Assembly (NCBI RefSeq): GCF_014200505.1
Contig: NZ_JACHBX010000001.1
Location: forward strand, 372,001-436,000
Length of the DNA stretch: 64,000 nt
Direction of reading: 5' to 3'
From: Massilia aurea
GTDB lineage: Bacteria; Pseudomonadota; Gammaproteobacteria; Burkholderiales; Burkholderiaceae_D
In this document: in pieces, positions 46,070 through 57,164 of the stretch
Position numbering within the stretch: the stretch's first letter is position 1
Layout of the letters: each line of letters opens with the position of its first letter
Program-made: the position numbers and the translations under genes
Notes under the pieces: generated by a model
The model's input: the letters and a program-made list of their open reading frames with translations, nothing else
The model's database searches: none
Told to the model about the DNA's origin: nothing

Positions 46070-46822
46070 ATGAACTTTACCGTCATCATCCCGGCGCGCC
46101 TGGCGTCGACCCGCCTGCCGAACAAGCCGCTGGCCGACCTGGGCGGCAAGCCGATGGTGGTGCGGGTGGCCGAGCGGGCGCGTGAATCGGGCGCGACCCG
46201 GATCATCGTCGCCACCGACCACGCCGACATTGCCGCCGCCTGCGCCGAGCATGGGGTGAGCGCCGTGCTCACGCGCGCCGATCACCCGTCCGGCACCGAC
46301 CGCATCGCCGAAGTGGCGCACGTGCTTGGCCTGGCGCCCGATGACGTCGTCGTCAACCTGCAGGGCGACGAACCATTGATCGACCCGCGCCTGCTGGCGG
46401 CCTGCGCCGCCCGGATCAGCGCCGACGTCCCAATGGCCACCTGCGCGCATCCGATCCTCGATGCGGCCGACGTGTTCAACCCGAACGTCGTCAAGGTCGT
46501 GCTCGACAAGAACGGGCGCGCACTGTATTTCTCGCGCGCCACCATTCCCTGGCACCGCGATGCATTTGCCCAGACGCTCGAGTCGCTGCCTGCCGGCTAT
46601 GCGCCGCTGCGTCACATTGGCCTGTATGCCTACAGCAATGCGTTCCTGCAGGCATATCCGGCTATGGCCGTATCACCGCTCGAGTCGATCGAGGCGCTGG
46701 AACAGTTGCGCGTGCTGTGGCACGGTGTGCCGATCGCCGTGCACATCACGGATAGTGCACCGCCAGCGGGCGTCGACACGCCCGACGATCTGGCGCGGGT
46801 ACGCCTGCACTACACGTCTTGA
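46070..46822 (+). CDS. kdsB: 3-deoxy-manno-octulosonate cytidylyltransferase
   Basis: Activates Kdo as CMP-Kdo for the LPS inner core. It is 250 residues. Motifs are [20 protein letters not shown] at the N-terminus (nucleotide-binding IPAR.ASTRLP.KPL), [13 protein letters not shown] with the metal-binding Asp, and [12 protein letters not shown] plus [12 protein letters not shown] later. It begins nine bases after the trm112 stop. With lpxK it forms the LPS part of this operon. Confidence 0.96.
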   Translation: MNFTVIIPARLASTRLPNKPLADLGGKPMVVRVAERARESGATRIIVATDHADIAAACAEHGVSAVLTRADHPSGTDRIAEVAHVLGLAPDDVVVNLQGDEPLIDPRLLAACAARISADVPMATCAHPILDAADVFNPNVVKVVLDKNGRALYFSRATIPWHRDAFAQTLESLPAGYAPLRHIGLYAYSNAFLQAYPAMAVSPLESIEALEQLRVLWHGVPIAVHITDSAPPAGVDTPDDLARVRLHYTS

Positions 46823-46993
46823 CGCACGCCACAAGGGTATAGCCGGGCCATCTGCGCAGGATCAAATATCCTCGCTGCAACGGCTTGCGGCTGGCTTTTA
46901 CGCCAACTTTTGTGGTAACTTCCGTCTCAACGAAGTCTGCGCAATATCAAAAAGATCACCGTATCCGCCATTTTACTTTTCTCTATTTTCTAG

Positions 46994-47665
<672 letters not shown>

Positions 47666-47687
47666 TCCGTCTATCCAGTACGACCTC

Positions 47688-47724
47688 AGCGATCCCGCGC
47701 CGGCCCTGCCTGCGCGGGATCGCT
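47688..47724 (+). terminator. Hairpin after adk
   Basis: AGCGATCCCGCGC (47688-47700) and its exact reverse complement GCGCGGGATCGCT (47712-47724) around an 11-base loop, without a T run. Probably terminates adk. Confidence 0.6.
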
Positions 47725-47844
47725 GCATTCCAGGCCTGTGGTCGTCATTACGCCGTACAATTGTGAGCAATTGTTTCCCGTGCGCCGTGTGCGGGTTGGC
47801 AAGACGATAATAAGTTATCTGTCTACAACCCTGAGAGGTCTCCC

Positions 47845-48414
47845 ATGAACAAGAACAACACCATCCTCGCCATGCTGCTGGCACTTGCCGCTGCCAGTGC
47901 CGGCGCCCAGACGACAGGTGCTACCCAGGGTCAGCCCGCCACGGGCGAGACATACCGTCCATCCCTCGATGGCCAGCAAACTTCGACGCCGGCTGCGCCG
48001 ATCGACATGCAGCCGAAAACCCAGGAAGAAAAAGCCACGGGCCGCCAGGAGCCATCGCGCCTGAAGGACATCGATCCGGCCACGCATCCGGCGCCGCAGA
48101 ACGTGCGTCCACAGCCAACGCCAGCACCGAAGACGCAGCAGGAGCAGGGCGTGCAACCGGTCGCCCGTCGTTCGGTCCAGCAGCAGATCGATAGTGCAGG
48201 GCGCCTGGCGTCGCCGAATGCCCCAACGGTTGTCACTCCAGCCACGAGCGCGCCGACGCCAGTCGTGCCAACGACCAGCCAGGTTGCCCCTTGCATTGGC
48301 GCAACCTGCACCGACACCAGCGGGGCCACCACGGCCGGCGCTGTCGGCAGCTCGAGCGTCAACAGCGCCGGTCGCCTGTGCAACCGCAGCGGCACCACGG
48401 TGCAGTGTTTCTGA
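47845..48414 (+). CDS. Secreted Pro/Thr/Gln-rich protein of unknown function
   Basis: A 189-residue exported protein (signal MNKNNTILAMLLALAAASAGAQ) preceded by GAGAGG. The mature part is low in hydrophobic residues and rich in Pro, Thr, Gln and Ala, so it is probably extended or disordered. A short SAGRL motif occurs twice (QIDSAGRLASPN and SVNSAGRLCNRS). Four cysteines cluster at the end (CIGATC and CNRSGTTVQC), which may form disulfides. I do not recognise the family. Confidence 0.7.
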   Translation: MNKNNTILAMLLALAAASAGAQTTGATQGQPATGETYRPSLDGQQTSTPAAPIDMQPKTQEEKATGRQEPSRLKDIDPATHPAPQNVRPQPTPAPKTQQEQGVQPVARRSVQQQIDSAGRLASPNAPTVVTPATSAPTPVVPTTSQVAPCIGATCTDTSGATTAGAVGSSSVNSAGRLCNRSGTTVQCF

Positions 48415-48457
48415 ACTGACCGCGCGTCGTCCCGAACGTTCTTGATGCGCCTACTTT

Positions 48458-48473
48458 ACGTTTACGTAAACGT
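48458..48473. promoter_or_regulatory. LiuR-like palindromic operator
   Basis: ACGTTTACGTAAACGT is a perfect 16-bp palindrome 47 bases before the dehydrogenase start. The wider TTTACGTTTACGTAAACG agrees with what I recall of the operator of LiuR, the MerR-family regulator of branched-chain amino-acid breakdown in proteobacteria. No liuR gene is in the window. Confidence 0.6.
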
Positions 48474-48520
48474 TAAAGCCGGGCAAAATAGCGGTACAAG
48501 AATTTTCACAAGGGACAACC

Positions 48521-49279
48521 ATGCACATCCAGGATAAAGTTTTCATTGTCACCGGCGGCGCGTCCGGTCTTGGCGCGGCCACCGCGCGCATGCTCGCCGC
48601 GAATGGCGCGACCGTCGTCATCGCTGACGTCCAGGCCGAAGCCGGTCAGGCACTGGCCGAAGAGTTGAAGGGTCAGTTCGTCCGCTGCGACGTCACCCAG
48701 GAAGCCGACGCCCAGGCTGTCGTCGATGCGGCCGTTGGGCTGGGCGTGCTGCGCGGCCTGGTCAACTGCGCCGGCGTCGCACCGGCCGTCAAGACCGTCG
48801 GCAAGGATGGCGCGCACCCGCTGGACGTGTTCCAGCGCGCCGTGAACATCAACCTGGTCGGCACCTTCAATATGGCGCGCCTGGCCGCCGAGGCCATGGG
48901 CAAGACCGAGCCGGCCGAGCACGGCGAGCGCGGCATCATCATTAACACCGCATCGGTTGCTGCGTTCGATGGCCAGATGGGGCAGGCGGCCTACGCTTCG
49001 TCCAAGGCGGCCGTGGCCGGCCTGACGCTGCCGATGGCACGCGACCTGTCGCGCAACGGCATCCGCGTGATGACGATCGCGCCGGGCATTTTCGAGACGC
49101 CGATGCTGATGAACATGCCGCAGGAAGTCCGTGATTCGCTGGGCAAGATGGTGCCGTTCCCACCGCGCCTGGGTCTGCCGACGGAGTTCGCCCACCTGGC
49201 CCGCGCCATCATCGAAAACGTGATGCTCAATGGCGAGACGATCCGCCTGGATGGCGCAATCCGCATGCAGCCAAAGTAG
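48521..49279 (+). CDS. Short-chain dehydrogenase, 3-hydroxyacyl-CoA dehydrogenase type II-like
   Basis: NAD-dependent oxidoreductase, 252 residues. The cofactor site is FIVTGGASGLGAATAR, D38-region VIADVQAE favours NAD, the NAG motif is NCAGVAPA, and the catalytic pair is Y158 and K162 in YASSKAAVAG. The segments GERGIIINTASVAAFDGQ and IRVMTIAPGIFETPML resemble mitochondrial type II (HSD10) enzymes, which oxidise 2-methyl-3-hydroxybutyryl-CoA in isoleucine breakdown. The LiuR-like operator upstream fits that role. Substrate remains inferred. Confidence 0.88.
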   Translation: MHIQDKVFIVTGGASGLGAATARMLAANGATVVIADVQAEAGQALAEELKGQFVRCDVTQEADAQAVVDAAVGLGVLRGLVNCAGVAPAVKTVGKDGAHPLDVFQRAVNINLVGTFNMARLAAEAMGKTEPAEHGERGIIINTASVAAFDGQMGQAAYASSKAAVAGLTLPMARDLSRNGIRVMTIAPGIFETPMLMNMPQEVRDSLGKMVPFPPRLGLPTEFAHLARAIIENVMLNGETIRLDGAIRMQPK

Positions 49280-49386
49280 TTCTTCGGGGACGTGTCCTGA
49301 AAGCATTTCGAAGATGCTGTAGCATGTCTTCGATGTCGGGCGCCTGGTGTAAGTCCACGCGCCCGTTTGCTATTTTGGAGAACCGT

Positions 49387-51162
49387 TTGAACACACTCAG
49401 CAAGCTTGCGCTCGCCCTGGCATTGGCCGGCGCGACGACGACGCCCCTGTGGGCCCAGGATTCACTGCAGGCCGCGCCCGAAGCGGCGACCGGCTACACC
49501 GAGAAAAATGGCTGGCAGGCCAAGAAGTACATGGTCACCGCGGCCAATCCGCTGGCGGTCGAGGCCGGTTACCAGATCCTGCGCCAGGGCGGGGCCGCCA
49601 TTGACGCGGCCATTGCCACGCAACTGGTGCTGACGCTGGTCGAGCCGCAATCGTCGGGCATCGGCGGCGGCGCGTTCATGGTCCATTACGACGGCAAGCA
49701 GACCCAGGCATTCGATGGCCGCGAAACCGCGCCAAGCAAGGCCGACGAGCACCTGTTCGAACGGCCCGACGGCACGCCGCTGTCGCGCACCGAAGGCGTG
49801 GTCGGCGGCCGCTCGGTCGGCGCGCCGGGCGTGCTGCGCATGCTCGAACTGGCGCACCGCCAGCACGGCAAGCTGCCGTGGAAGGCGCTGTTCGCCCCGG
49901 CGATCCGCTTGTCGGAGCAGGGCTTCAAGGTCAGCCCGCGCATGCACAAGATGCTCGCAGGCGAAACCTTCCTGATCAAGGACCCGGTTGCCGCCGCCTA
50001 CTTTTATGACGCGGCCGGCAAGCCATGGCCGGTTGGCCACTTGCTGAAGAACCCCGCGCTGGCTGCCACGCTGCGCGAGATCGCCGCTGGCGGCGCCGAC
50101 GTGTTCTACACGGGCCGCTTCGCGCGCGAAATCGCGGCCAAAGTGGCTGCGCACCCGACCAATCCGGGCCTGCTGACGGCCAAGGACATCGCCGATTACC
50201 GCCCCAAGGTCCGCACGCCGGTCTGCAGCGACTACCGCGCCTACACGGTGTGCGGCATGCCGCCGCCATCGTCGGGCGGGATCGCCGTGGCGCAGATGCT
50301 GGGCATGTTCGAAACCTTCGACATGAAGGCGCTCGCGCCGAAGGACGGCGTGCCGGGCGCAGATGCCGTGCACGTGTTCTCGGAAGTAGGGCGCCTGGCC
50401 TATGCCGACCGCAACCGCTACGCCGCTGACGCCGACTTCGTGCCGCTGCCGGGCCGTGGCATCCCGAGCCTGATCGACAAGGGCTACCTGACGGCGCGCG
50501 CCGGGATGGTGGGTGCGCGCTCGATGGGCGAGGCCAAGGCCGGTACGCCGCCCGGGATGGAGGTTGCGTGGGGCACCGATAACGCGATCGAGACGCCATC
50601 GACCTCGCACATGTCGGTCGTGGACGGCAATGGCGCCGGCCTGGCGATGACGACGACGATTGAAGACGCGTTCGGTTCGCGCCAGATGGTCGACGGCTTC
50701 ATGCTGAATAACCAGTTGACCGACTTCTCGTTCAGTGCGCGCGACGCCGATGGCCCGGTGGCCAACCGCGTCGAAGCGAACAAGCGCCCACGCAGCGCCA
50801 TGTCGCCCACGATCGTGTTCGACCGCGCCAGCGGCAAGCTGGTGCTCGCCATCGGCTCGCCGGGCGGTCCGGCCATCATCAATTATGTCGCCAAGGTGCT
50901 GGTGGGCACGCTCGACTGGGACCTGAACGTGCAGCAGGCGATCGCGCTGCCGAACTTCGGCAGCCGTAACGGTCCGACCGAACTGGAACGGGGCCGCTTC
51001 CCAGACGCCACGCTCGACGTGCTGCGCGCACGCGGCCACGCGATCCGGGTCAGCGAGCAGACATCGGGCCTGCACGGCATCGAGCGTGTGATGGTAAAAG
51101 GCGTGCCGATGTGGTTTGGCGGCGCCGATCCGCGCCGCGAAGGTGTTGCCAGGGGCGATTGA
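49387..51162 (+). CDS. ggt: Gamma-glutamyltransferase / glutathione hydrolase
   Basis: Periplasmic N-terminal-nucleophile enzyme that splits glutathione and transfers the gamma-glutamyl group. The start is TTG 49387, six bases after GGAG (49377-49380), giving 591 residues with a signal peptide (LSKLALALALAGATTTPLWAQ); the open frame from 49324 lacks a better start. The self-cleavage nucleophile is T406 in PSTSHMSVVDGNG. The substrate site has SSGIGGGAFMVHYDG and the oxyanion region GSPGGPAIINYV. Autoprocessing would yield large (to residue 405) and small subunits. Confidence 0.95.
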   Translation: MNTLSKLALALALAGATTTPLWAQDSLQAAPEAATGYTEKNGWQAKKYMVTAANPLAVEAGYQILRQGGAAIDAAIATQLVLTLVEPQSSGIGGGAFMVHYDGKQTQAFDGRETAPSKADEHLFERPDGTPLSRTEGVVGGRSVGAPGVLRMLELAHRQHGKLPWKALFAPAIRLSEQGFKVSPRMHKMLAGETFLIKDPVAAAYFYDAAGKPWPVGHLLKNPALAATLREIAAGGADVFYTGRFAREIAAKVAAHPTNPGLLTAKDIADYRPKVRTPVCSDYRAYTVCGMPPPSSGGIAVAQMLGMFETFDMKALAPKDGVPGADAVHVFSEVGRLAYADRNRYAADADFVPLPGRGIPSLIDKGYLTARAGMVGARSMGEAKAGTPPGMEVAWGTDNAIETPSTSHMSVVDGNGAGLAMTTTIEDAFGSRQMVDGFMLNNQLTDFSFSARDADGPVANRVEANKRPRSAMSPTIVFDRASGKLVLAIGSPGGPAIINYVAKVLVGTLDWDLNVQQAIALPNFGSRNGPTELERGRFPDATLDVLRARGHAIRVSEQTSGLHGIERVMVKGVPMWFGGADPRREGVARGD

Positions 51163-51178
51163 GGTATCCCTGGAATGC

Positions 51179-51205
51179 AAGCCGGCTCGAATGGGCCGGC
51201 TTTTT
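51179..51205 (+). terminator. Terminator after ggt
   Basis: AAGCCGGC (51179-51186), an eight-base loop, GCCGGCTT (51195-51202) and a T run to 51205. It overlaps the 3' end of the convergent gene by two bases. Confidence 0.85.
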
Positions 51206-51794
51206 ATTTTATGAGATGCAGATTCCGGAATGCGTAGCGAAGTGCTTCCGGCAGCGTGTCCATATCGACGTATTGATTCAACAGTTCGATCCGGAGCTTG
51301 TCCTTGCCGCCATACGCAGCAACAAGCCGGTTTGCATAGTCGATCATGAGACGCTGTTGAATGTCGCGCGAGTAGTCCTCGGTGAAGTCGTCATCGGCCA
51401 GTCGGTAGGGGCCTTCGTGTTCGATGATGACGCACGCTTGATGTTGCAGCATGATGATCGGCGCATATTCATCGGTGATGTTGCGTGGGAAGCGCATATC
51501 GTCGACGTGGTGCCGAACCTCAGAGCTGTTGAGCAGGTAGTAGACCCGGCCGGAGGCGTCGCTTGCGCTGGCAAAAATGAAAAAAGTGCGATGTGGATTT
51601 CCGCCCTCGTCCAGCGCCGGGCACTCCTTGCGTAAGGTTGACGGGAAGGGCGCGAAATGGATTGTGGCGGGTTCATACCGCAGGCGAAGGATGGGATCTT
51701 GCAGAATGCGTGGCAGGGGTTGGGCGCACGGCAATCCGCTCAATGTATTGAACAGGATGGCGCAAACAAGTGGCTTGATCGTGTTGGACGTCAT
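51204..51794 (-). CDS. Secreted protein, paralogue B of a tandem pair
   Basis: A 196-residue exported protein with signal peptide (VCAILFNTLSGLPCAQ). It shares about 40-45 percent of residues by eye with the neighbouring gene of the same length: LPRILQDPILRLRYEPA, FIFASASDASGRVYYLL, DIQQRLMIDYANRL, AYGGKDKLRIELL and DTLPEALRYAFRNL align with the partner. GAGG stands eight bases before the ATG. Family and function unknown. Codon use is less biased and GC is lower than in the flanking genes. Confidence 0.72.
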   Translation of the reverse strand: MTSNTIKPLVCAILFNTLSGLPCAQPLPRILQDPILRLRYEPATIHFAPFPSTLRKECPALDEGGNPHRTFFIFASASDASGRVYYLLNSSEVRHHVDDMRFPRNITDEYAPIIMLQHQACVIIEHEGPYRLADDDFTEDYSRDIQQRLMIDYANRLVAAYGGKDKLRIELLNQYVDMDTLPEALRYAFRNLHLIK

Positions 51795-51884
51795 GGCAGC
51801 AGCCTCGCTATTCGGTGATTCCGGATCTGATCGAGCATTTGACGGGCATGGAAACGCGCGCCAGCGCCGGCAAGTTGGCGATCT

Positions 51885-52475
51885 CTATTTCGGCAGGCGC
51901 AAGTCCCTGAATGTATGGCGAAGCTCGTTTGGCAGCGTGTCGAGATCCACGCGCTGCTTCAGGATTTGCGCCCGAAGCTTCTCTTTGCCGCCGAAAGCCG
52001 AGGAAAGCCGAGCGGCGAAGTCGATTGCCAGCCTCTGGTGGATATCCTGCGGATATTCGTCATTGAAAACCGGATTCCTGAATGTTTCTCTGGCATCGTT
52101 ATCGATGATCAGGCATTCCGGACCCCGGACCATCACGATCAATCCATGGCCACCAGTCGAATACTTGGGGGAATGAGGAGGCTCTGGGTTGTTCCGGATT
52201 TCGTACCCATGTAGCAGATAAAAGATTCGGCCCGCATTGTCGCTTGCTTTGGCGAAGACGAAATGTACACCGACACTGTATTCATTGTCAGATAAGGTGT
52301 CGCACCCGGCGATGGCCTGCAATGGTAGCGGCTCGAAACGTATCTTTGCCTGTTCATAACCCAGTTCAAGGAGCGGGTCGTGAAGGATTCGTGGCAGCGA
52401 CTGTGCAAATAGAAGACCGCTCGTGCTGCTGAACAATGCGACGGCGATGAGTTGCTTAAGGACGGTAGAACGCAT
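51885..52475 (-). CDS. Secreted protein, paralogue A of a tandem pair
   Basis: A 196-residue exported protein starting at ATG 52475, which is seven bases after AGAGG; an upstream ATG at 52598 would hide the signal peptide (LIAVALFSSTSGLLFAQ). It is the duplicate of the following minus-strand gene, 90 bases away, with LPRILHDPLLELGYEQA, DIHQRLAIDFAARL, AFGGKEKLRAQIL and DTLPNELRHTFRDL. The pair arose by tandem duplication and has diverged. No known domain was recognised. Confidence 0.72.
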   Translation of the reverse strand: MRSTVLKQLIAVALFSSTSGLLFAQSLPRILHDPLLELGYEQAKIRFEPLPLQAIAGCDTLSDNEYSVGVHFVFAKASDNAGRIFYLLHGYEIRNNPEPPHSPKYSTGGHGLIVMVRGPECLIIDNDARETFRNPVFNDEYPQDIHQRLAIDFAARLSSAFGGKEKLRAQILKQRVDLDTLPNELRHTFRDLRLPK

Positions 52476-52869
52476 GAGGTGGCCTCTTGATGCGGTAAGT
52501 TGAACCTGACCAGAAATCGCGCTGCTTGAAATCCGAGATCCAGATTCGTCCATCCCACTCCAAGGTTGGATGAAAGACGGGATTCTCGGCCGGTACAAGC
52601 ATCACGATATTGGCGTTTCGCAAGACCAGGCGTCAGGTGGCAGCGATCCAGCGCGGTTGGGGCACACAAGCGACAATCTGCGACAAATTCTTGCCATTTC
52701 CATCCCATATTTGCCTCAAGACAAGCAGAATTTGCTAACCTGCTGGCGTGACGAACAAACAGAAAACCAGACCGGGCGTGACAGAAGATGGTGCGCGCGA
52801 CGCCTGCCGGGGCGGGATTCTGCACGCCGCTCTATGCGGCGACGTGCTGGCCTTGTTCGCGGCGTGACG

Positions 52870-55800
52870 ATGCTGCGCACGTTCCTGCTCCTGGTGCTGC
52901 TGGCGCTGACCACGCTGTGCGCACCCCTCGCGCGCGCGGCGGCGCCCGAACCGACCTTGCGCTTCGAGCACCTGTCGGTGCAGCACGGTCTGGCGCAGGA
53001 GTCGGTGCTGTCGATCCTGCAGGATGCGGATGGCTTCATGTGGTTTGGCACCCAGTCCGGCCTGTCGCGCTATGACGGTTACCGCTTCGTCAACTACCGC
53101 ACCGAGATCGGCAACCCGCGCAGCCTGGCCAGCAACTGGGTGCGCGCGATGCTGCTCGATCGCCACGGACGCATGTGGGTGGGCACCGACGGCGGCCTGA
53201 ATCGCTACGACCCGGCCACCCGCAGCTTCACGCTGTACGCGCCCAACGAGCCGGCGCGGCGCGGCGCCGGCAACCGCCAGATCAAGACGATGATCAGCGA
53301 TGGCCAGGACGGTCTATGGATTGGTACCGCCGATGGCTTGCAGTATTTCGACATCGACACCGGCAAGTTCACCGTCTGGCACCACGTGCCGAACGATCCG
53401 CGCACGCTGCGCGACGACGGGATCCAGGCGCTGGCGCTGGGCGGTGACGGGCGCCTCTGGATCGGCAGCGCGGCCGGCCTGGACAGCTTGAGCGCGGACC
53501 GCCAGCGCATCGAGCACCATGCGTCGGACCTGTCCGGGCGTGCACTCCCGGTGCACGCGCTGCTGGTCGACAGCCAGCAGCGACTGTGGGTGGGCCGTTA
53601 CGGCGGACTCGAACGCCACGGCCAGGGTGGGCCGGGCAAGGGCGCGCTGCGCCGCTTCGGCGCGGGTGACGGCGTCGGCAACGAATGGATCACGACCCTG
53701 CGCCAGGATGCCGATGGCACCGTGTGGGCGGGTACGCATGACGATGGCCTGTATCGCTGGCGTGCGCAGGGCGACCGCTTCGACACGTTCCGCCATGAAG
53801 TCGCCGATCGCCACAGCTTGGGCGACAATTATGTCTCGGCGCTGTACCGCGACGACGTCGGCACGTTCTGGGCTGGCACCTGGTATGGCGGCGTCTCGCG
53901 CGTCGACCTGGGCGGCGGCGGTTTCGCCCGCATCGTCGGGCGTCCCGGCGAGCCCCATTCGCTGGCCGACAACAAGATCCGCGCGCTGCTGCAGGACGGC
54001 GACCATCTGTGGCTCGGTTCATCCACCGCGCTGCACCGGTTCGATCCGGCCACCGGCAAGGCCGACGTGTACCGGCACCAGAAGGACAATCCCAACAGCC
54101 TGATCGACGTGCCGGCAGCGGCTATCGTGCGCGATCGCGCTGGCCTCTTGTGGATCGGCAGCCGCTCGGGCGTGACGAGCTTCGAGCCGGCCACGCGGCG
54201 CTTCCGGCGCTACATGCTGCCGGGCGACGCCGACGCCAACCAGGTGCGCTCGATGCTGGTCGATCGCGATGATGTGATCTGGATCGGCACGCGCGGCGGC
54301 ATGCACCGCATGGCGGCCGGCACCCGTGCACTCACGAGTCTGCGGCATGACCCGGGCAAGGCGGCCAGCCTGACGGACGACACCGTGCGGCCGCTGCTGG
54401 AAGACCGCCGCGGGCGCTTCTGGGTCGGCACGGTCTCGGGCCTGGAACTGCTCGATCGCGCCAGTGGGCGGTTCCGCCACTTCCGCCACGATCCGTTCGA
54501 CCCGAATAGTCTCAGCCATAACGAAGTGCAGTCGCTGTTCGAAGACAGCCGCGGCGACATCTGGATCGGCACCGGCGTGGGCCTGAACCGCATGGTCACG
54601 GGACCGGATGGCGCCCTGAGCTTCACGCGCTACACGACGCGCGACGGCCTGGTCGACGATTCGGTGTCGGCCATTCTGGAAGATGCGGACGGGCGCATCT
54701 GGACCAGCACGTCGAGCGGCATTTCGAGCTTCGACCCGGCCAGCGGGCGCTGGCGCAGCTACACGGCCGCCGACGGCATCAGCGAAGGCGCGTTCTTCGA
54801 CACGGCGGCGCTCAAGACAACCGACGGCACGCTGTATTTCGGCGGCTTCAATGGCCTGACCGCGTTCGATCCGCGCGCGATCCACGACAACCGTATTCCG
54901 CCGCGTCCGACGATCACCGGGCTGCAGGTGTTCAACCAGCCGGTCGAAAAGGTCTTCCCGGGCCTGTTGCCGGGGCCGATCGAGCATGCGAGCGCCATCA
55001 CGCTGCCGTCCGACGCCGCCGTGATCACGGTCGAATTCGCAGCGCTGCATTACGCCGCGCCCGAGCGCAACCGCTTCGCCTACCGCCTCGACGGATTCGA
55101 TGCGGGCTGGGTCAATGCCGGCGCCGACAAGCGCTTTGCCACCTATACCAATCTCGATCCGGGCACCTATGTGTTCCGGGTGCGCGCGGCCAACAAGGAC
55201 GATGTCTGGAGCGAAGACGTGGCCGCGCTGGCGATCACGATCGAGCCACCGCCGTGGGGCACGGCATGGTTCCGGATCGGGATGATCATCCTGACCTGCG
55301 GTGCGATCTATCTGGGTATGCGCATCCGCTTTGCGAGCCTGCGCCACCAGAAGGAGCGCCTCGAGCACCAGGTGAGCGCGCGCACCGAGCAGGTCGAGCA
55401 GCAGAACCGCATGCTCGAGCTCCAGACGGAGGAATTGCGCGAGCAGGAGCGGCGCGGCCGCCACCAGAGCAATGAGCTGGCGCGCGCCTACCGCGCCTTG
55501 CAGGACAACGAGGAAGTGCTGCGCCAGGCGAAGGAGCGCGCCGAAGATGCGACGCGCCAGAAGTCCGAATTCCTGGCCAATATGAGCCACGAGATGCGTA
55601 CGCCGCTGGCCGGCGTGATTGGCATGCTGGGCTTCGCGCTGCGCGATCTGGCGCTGCGCGACAACACGCGAGAGCAGATCCTGCGCGGCCAGGCCAATGC
55701 CCAGGCCCTGCTGGGGATCATCAACGACCTGCTCGACTTTTCCAAGATCGAGGCCGGCAAGCTGACCCTGGAACGGATCGATTTCGACCTGCACGCCAAG

Positions 55801-57120
55801 GTACGCAATGTGGCCAGCCTGTTCGACGAGCAGGCGGCCATGCTGGACCTGGCGTTTTCGGTGCTGGTCGACGACAACGTGCCGCGCTACGTGGCGGGCG
55901 ACCCGACCCGCGTGCGCCAGGTGCTGGTCAACCTGGTCGGCAATGCCTTCAAATTCACCAACGCGGGCGGCGTGACGATCCATGTCGAATGCCGGCCCGA
56001 CGACCAGCGCGAGGCGGGCAACCCCCACATGATCCGCTTCACGGTGCGCGATACCGGCATCGGCATCCCGGCGGCGGCCTTGCCGCGCCTGTTCCAGAAA
56101 TTCGAGCAGGCTGACACCACCACCACGCGCCGCTACGGCGGCACGGGCCTGGGCCTGGCGATCTGTCGCCAGCTGGTCGAGCTGATGGGCGGGACCATCG
56201 GCGTGAGCAGCGTCGAAGGCGAGGGCAGCGTGTTCTCCGTGCTGCTGCCGCTGCGCGACGGCGTCGCGCCAGCCCACATCCCGCACGTGACGCGCGCGCT
56301 GCACAGCCACCGGCTGGCGATCCTGTGCGCCGAGGATTTCCCGACCAACCAGATCATCGCGCGCCTGATGGTCGAGGAGATGGGCCATGCGATCGACATC
56401 GTCGACAACGGCGTCGCAGCGGTGGCGGCGTGCGCCCGCAAGCGCTATGACCTGATCCTGATGGACGGGCGCATGCCCGAGATGGACGGCGCCAGCGCCA
56501 CGCGCCTGATCCGCGCCGGCGGCCCGCACGACGCGCCGGTGCTCGACCAGCACGTGATGATCGTGGCGCTTACCGCCAACGCCAGCGGCGAAGACCGCGC
56601 ACGCTACCTGGCCTGCGGCATGGACGCGTTCCTGACCAAGCCGATCGACGAAGCGGCGCTGCACCTGCAACTGGCGCGCGCGATCGAACGCCAGTTGCAG
56701 CGCGGGTTTGTGTTGCCGCTGATCGAGGATGGGGCTGTACCTGAACCGGCACCGGCCGCACCTACGCCGGCTACACCTACGCCGGCTGCTCTCGACGCAT
56801 TGTTCGGCGTGGCGCCGCCAGCGCCGCCCGTCGCTCGCGCCGACAATCTGGGCCTGCGCCTGCGCGCTGCATTCTCTAACGACCTGCCGCGCCGGCGCGC
56901 CGAGCTCGACGCCGCGCTGGCAAGCGACGACTTCGAGGCCGCGGGCCGGATCCTGCACGGGCTGCGCGGCAGCGCCACCTATCTGGCCGAGCCGGCGCTG
57001 GAAACACTGTGCGCCGAACTGGAAGCGGCCGCCGATGGGCGCGACGCGCAGCGCCTGCGCGCGGGCTTGCCGGTCCTGGCCAGCTTCTTGGATACCTTCG
57101 AAACGGGCGCCCCGTCCTGA
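52870..57120 (+). CDS. Hybrid sensor histidine kinase with beta-propeller sensor
   Basis: A 1416-residue one-protein phosphorelay. ATG 52870 gives a signal/anchor ([17 protein letters not shown]). The periplasmic part is a two-component-regulator propeller made of many repeats of the type W-x-G-T-x-x-G-L (for example [39 protein letters not shown]), then a Y_Y_Y domain (about 730-800) and a membrane helix near 800. The cytoplasmic part has a coiled coil, HisKA with H907 in [12 protein letters not shown], HATPase, a receiver with D1199 in [13 protein letters not shown] and FLTKPID, and a C-terminal Hpt with H1363 in [12 protein letters not shown]. Ligand unknown; propeller sensors of this class often detect carbohydrates. 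Confidence 0.95.
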   Translation: MLRTFLLLVLLALTTLCAPLARAAAPEPTLRFEHLSVQHGLAQESVLSILQDADGFMWFGTQSGLSRYDGYRFVNYRTEIGNPRSLASNWVRAMLLDRHGRMWVGTDGGLNRYDPATRSFTLYAPNEPARRGAGNRQIKTMISDGQDGLWIGTADGLQYFDIDTGKFTVWHHVPNDPRTLRDDGIQALALGGDGRLWIGSAAGLDSLSADRQRIEHHASDLSGRALPVHALLVDSQQRLWVGRYGGLERHGQGGPGKGALRRFGAGDGVGNEWITTLRQDADGTVWAGTHDDGLYRWRAQGDRFDTFRHEVADRHSLGDNYVSALYRDDVGTFWAGTWYGGVSRVDLGGGGFARIVGRPGEPHSLADNKIRALLQDGDHLWLGSSTALHRFDPATGKADVYRHQKDNPNSLIDVPAAAIVRDRAGLLWIGSRSGVTSFEPATRRFRRYMLPGDADANQVRSMLVDRDDVIWIGTRGGMHRMAAGTRALTSLRHDPGKAASLTDDTVRPLLEDRRGRFWVGTVSGLELLDRASGRFRHFRHDPFDPNSLSHNEVQSLFEDSRGDIWIGTGVGLNRMVTGPDGALSFTRYTTRDGLVDDSVSAILEDADGRIWTSTSSGISSFDPASGRWRSYTAADGISEGAFFDTAALKTTDGTLYFGGFNGLTAFDPRAIHDNRIPPRPTITGLQVFNQPVEKVFPGLLPGPIEHASAITLPSDAAVITVEFAALHYAAPERNRFAYRLDGFDAGWVNAGADKRFATYTNLDPGTYVFRVRAANKDDVWSEDVAALAITIEPPPWGTAWFRIGMIILTCGAIYLGMRIRFASLRHQKERLEHQVSARTEQVEQQNRMLELQTEELREQERRGRHQSNELARAYRALQDNEEVLRQAKERAEDATRQKSEFLANMSHEMRTPLAGVIGMLGFALRDLALRDNTREQILRGQANAQALLGIINDLLDFSKIEAGKLTLERIDFDLHAKVRNVASLFDEQAAMLDLAFSVLVDDNVPRYVAGDPTRVRQVLVNLVGNAFKFTNAGGVTIHVECRPDDQREAGNPHMIRFTVRDTGIGIPAAALPRLFQKFEQADTTTTRRYGGTGLGLAICRQLVELMGGTIGVSSVEGEGSVFSVLLPLRDGVAPAHIPHVTRALHSHRLAILCAEDFPTNQIIARLMVEEMGHAIDIVDNGVAAVAACARKRYDLILMDGRMPEMDGASATRLIRAGGPHDAPVLDQHVMIVALTANASGEDRARYLACGMDAFLTKPIDEAALHLQLARAIERQLQRGFVLPLIEDGAVPEPAPAAPTPATPTPAALDALFGVAPPAPPVARADNLGLRLRAAFSNDLPRRRAELDAALASDDFEAAGRILHGLRGSATYLAEPALETLCAELEAAADGRDAQRLRAGLPVLASFLDTFETGAPS

Positions 57121-57164
57121 CACCTGCTTATAATGCAGGTTCTGACGAATCTGGTGGAGACGTG

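Noticed and set aside
54019..57123. A 1034-codon open frame on the minus strand, and similar long frames at 4266-6086, 7466-9301, 9808-11442 and 27098-28483
   Set aside because: They lie opposite genes with clear family motifs, encode Arg/His/Gly-rich sequence without domains, and are the expected result of strong third-position GC bias.
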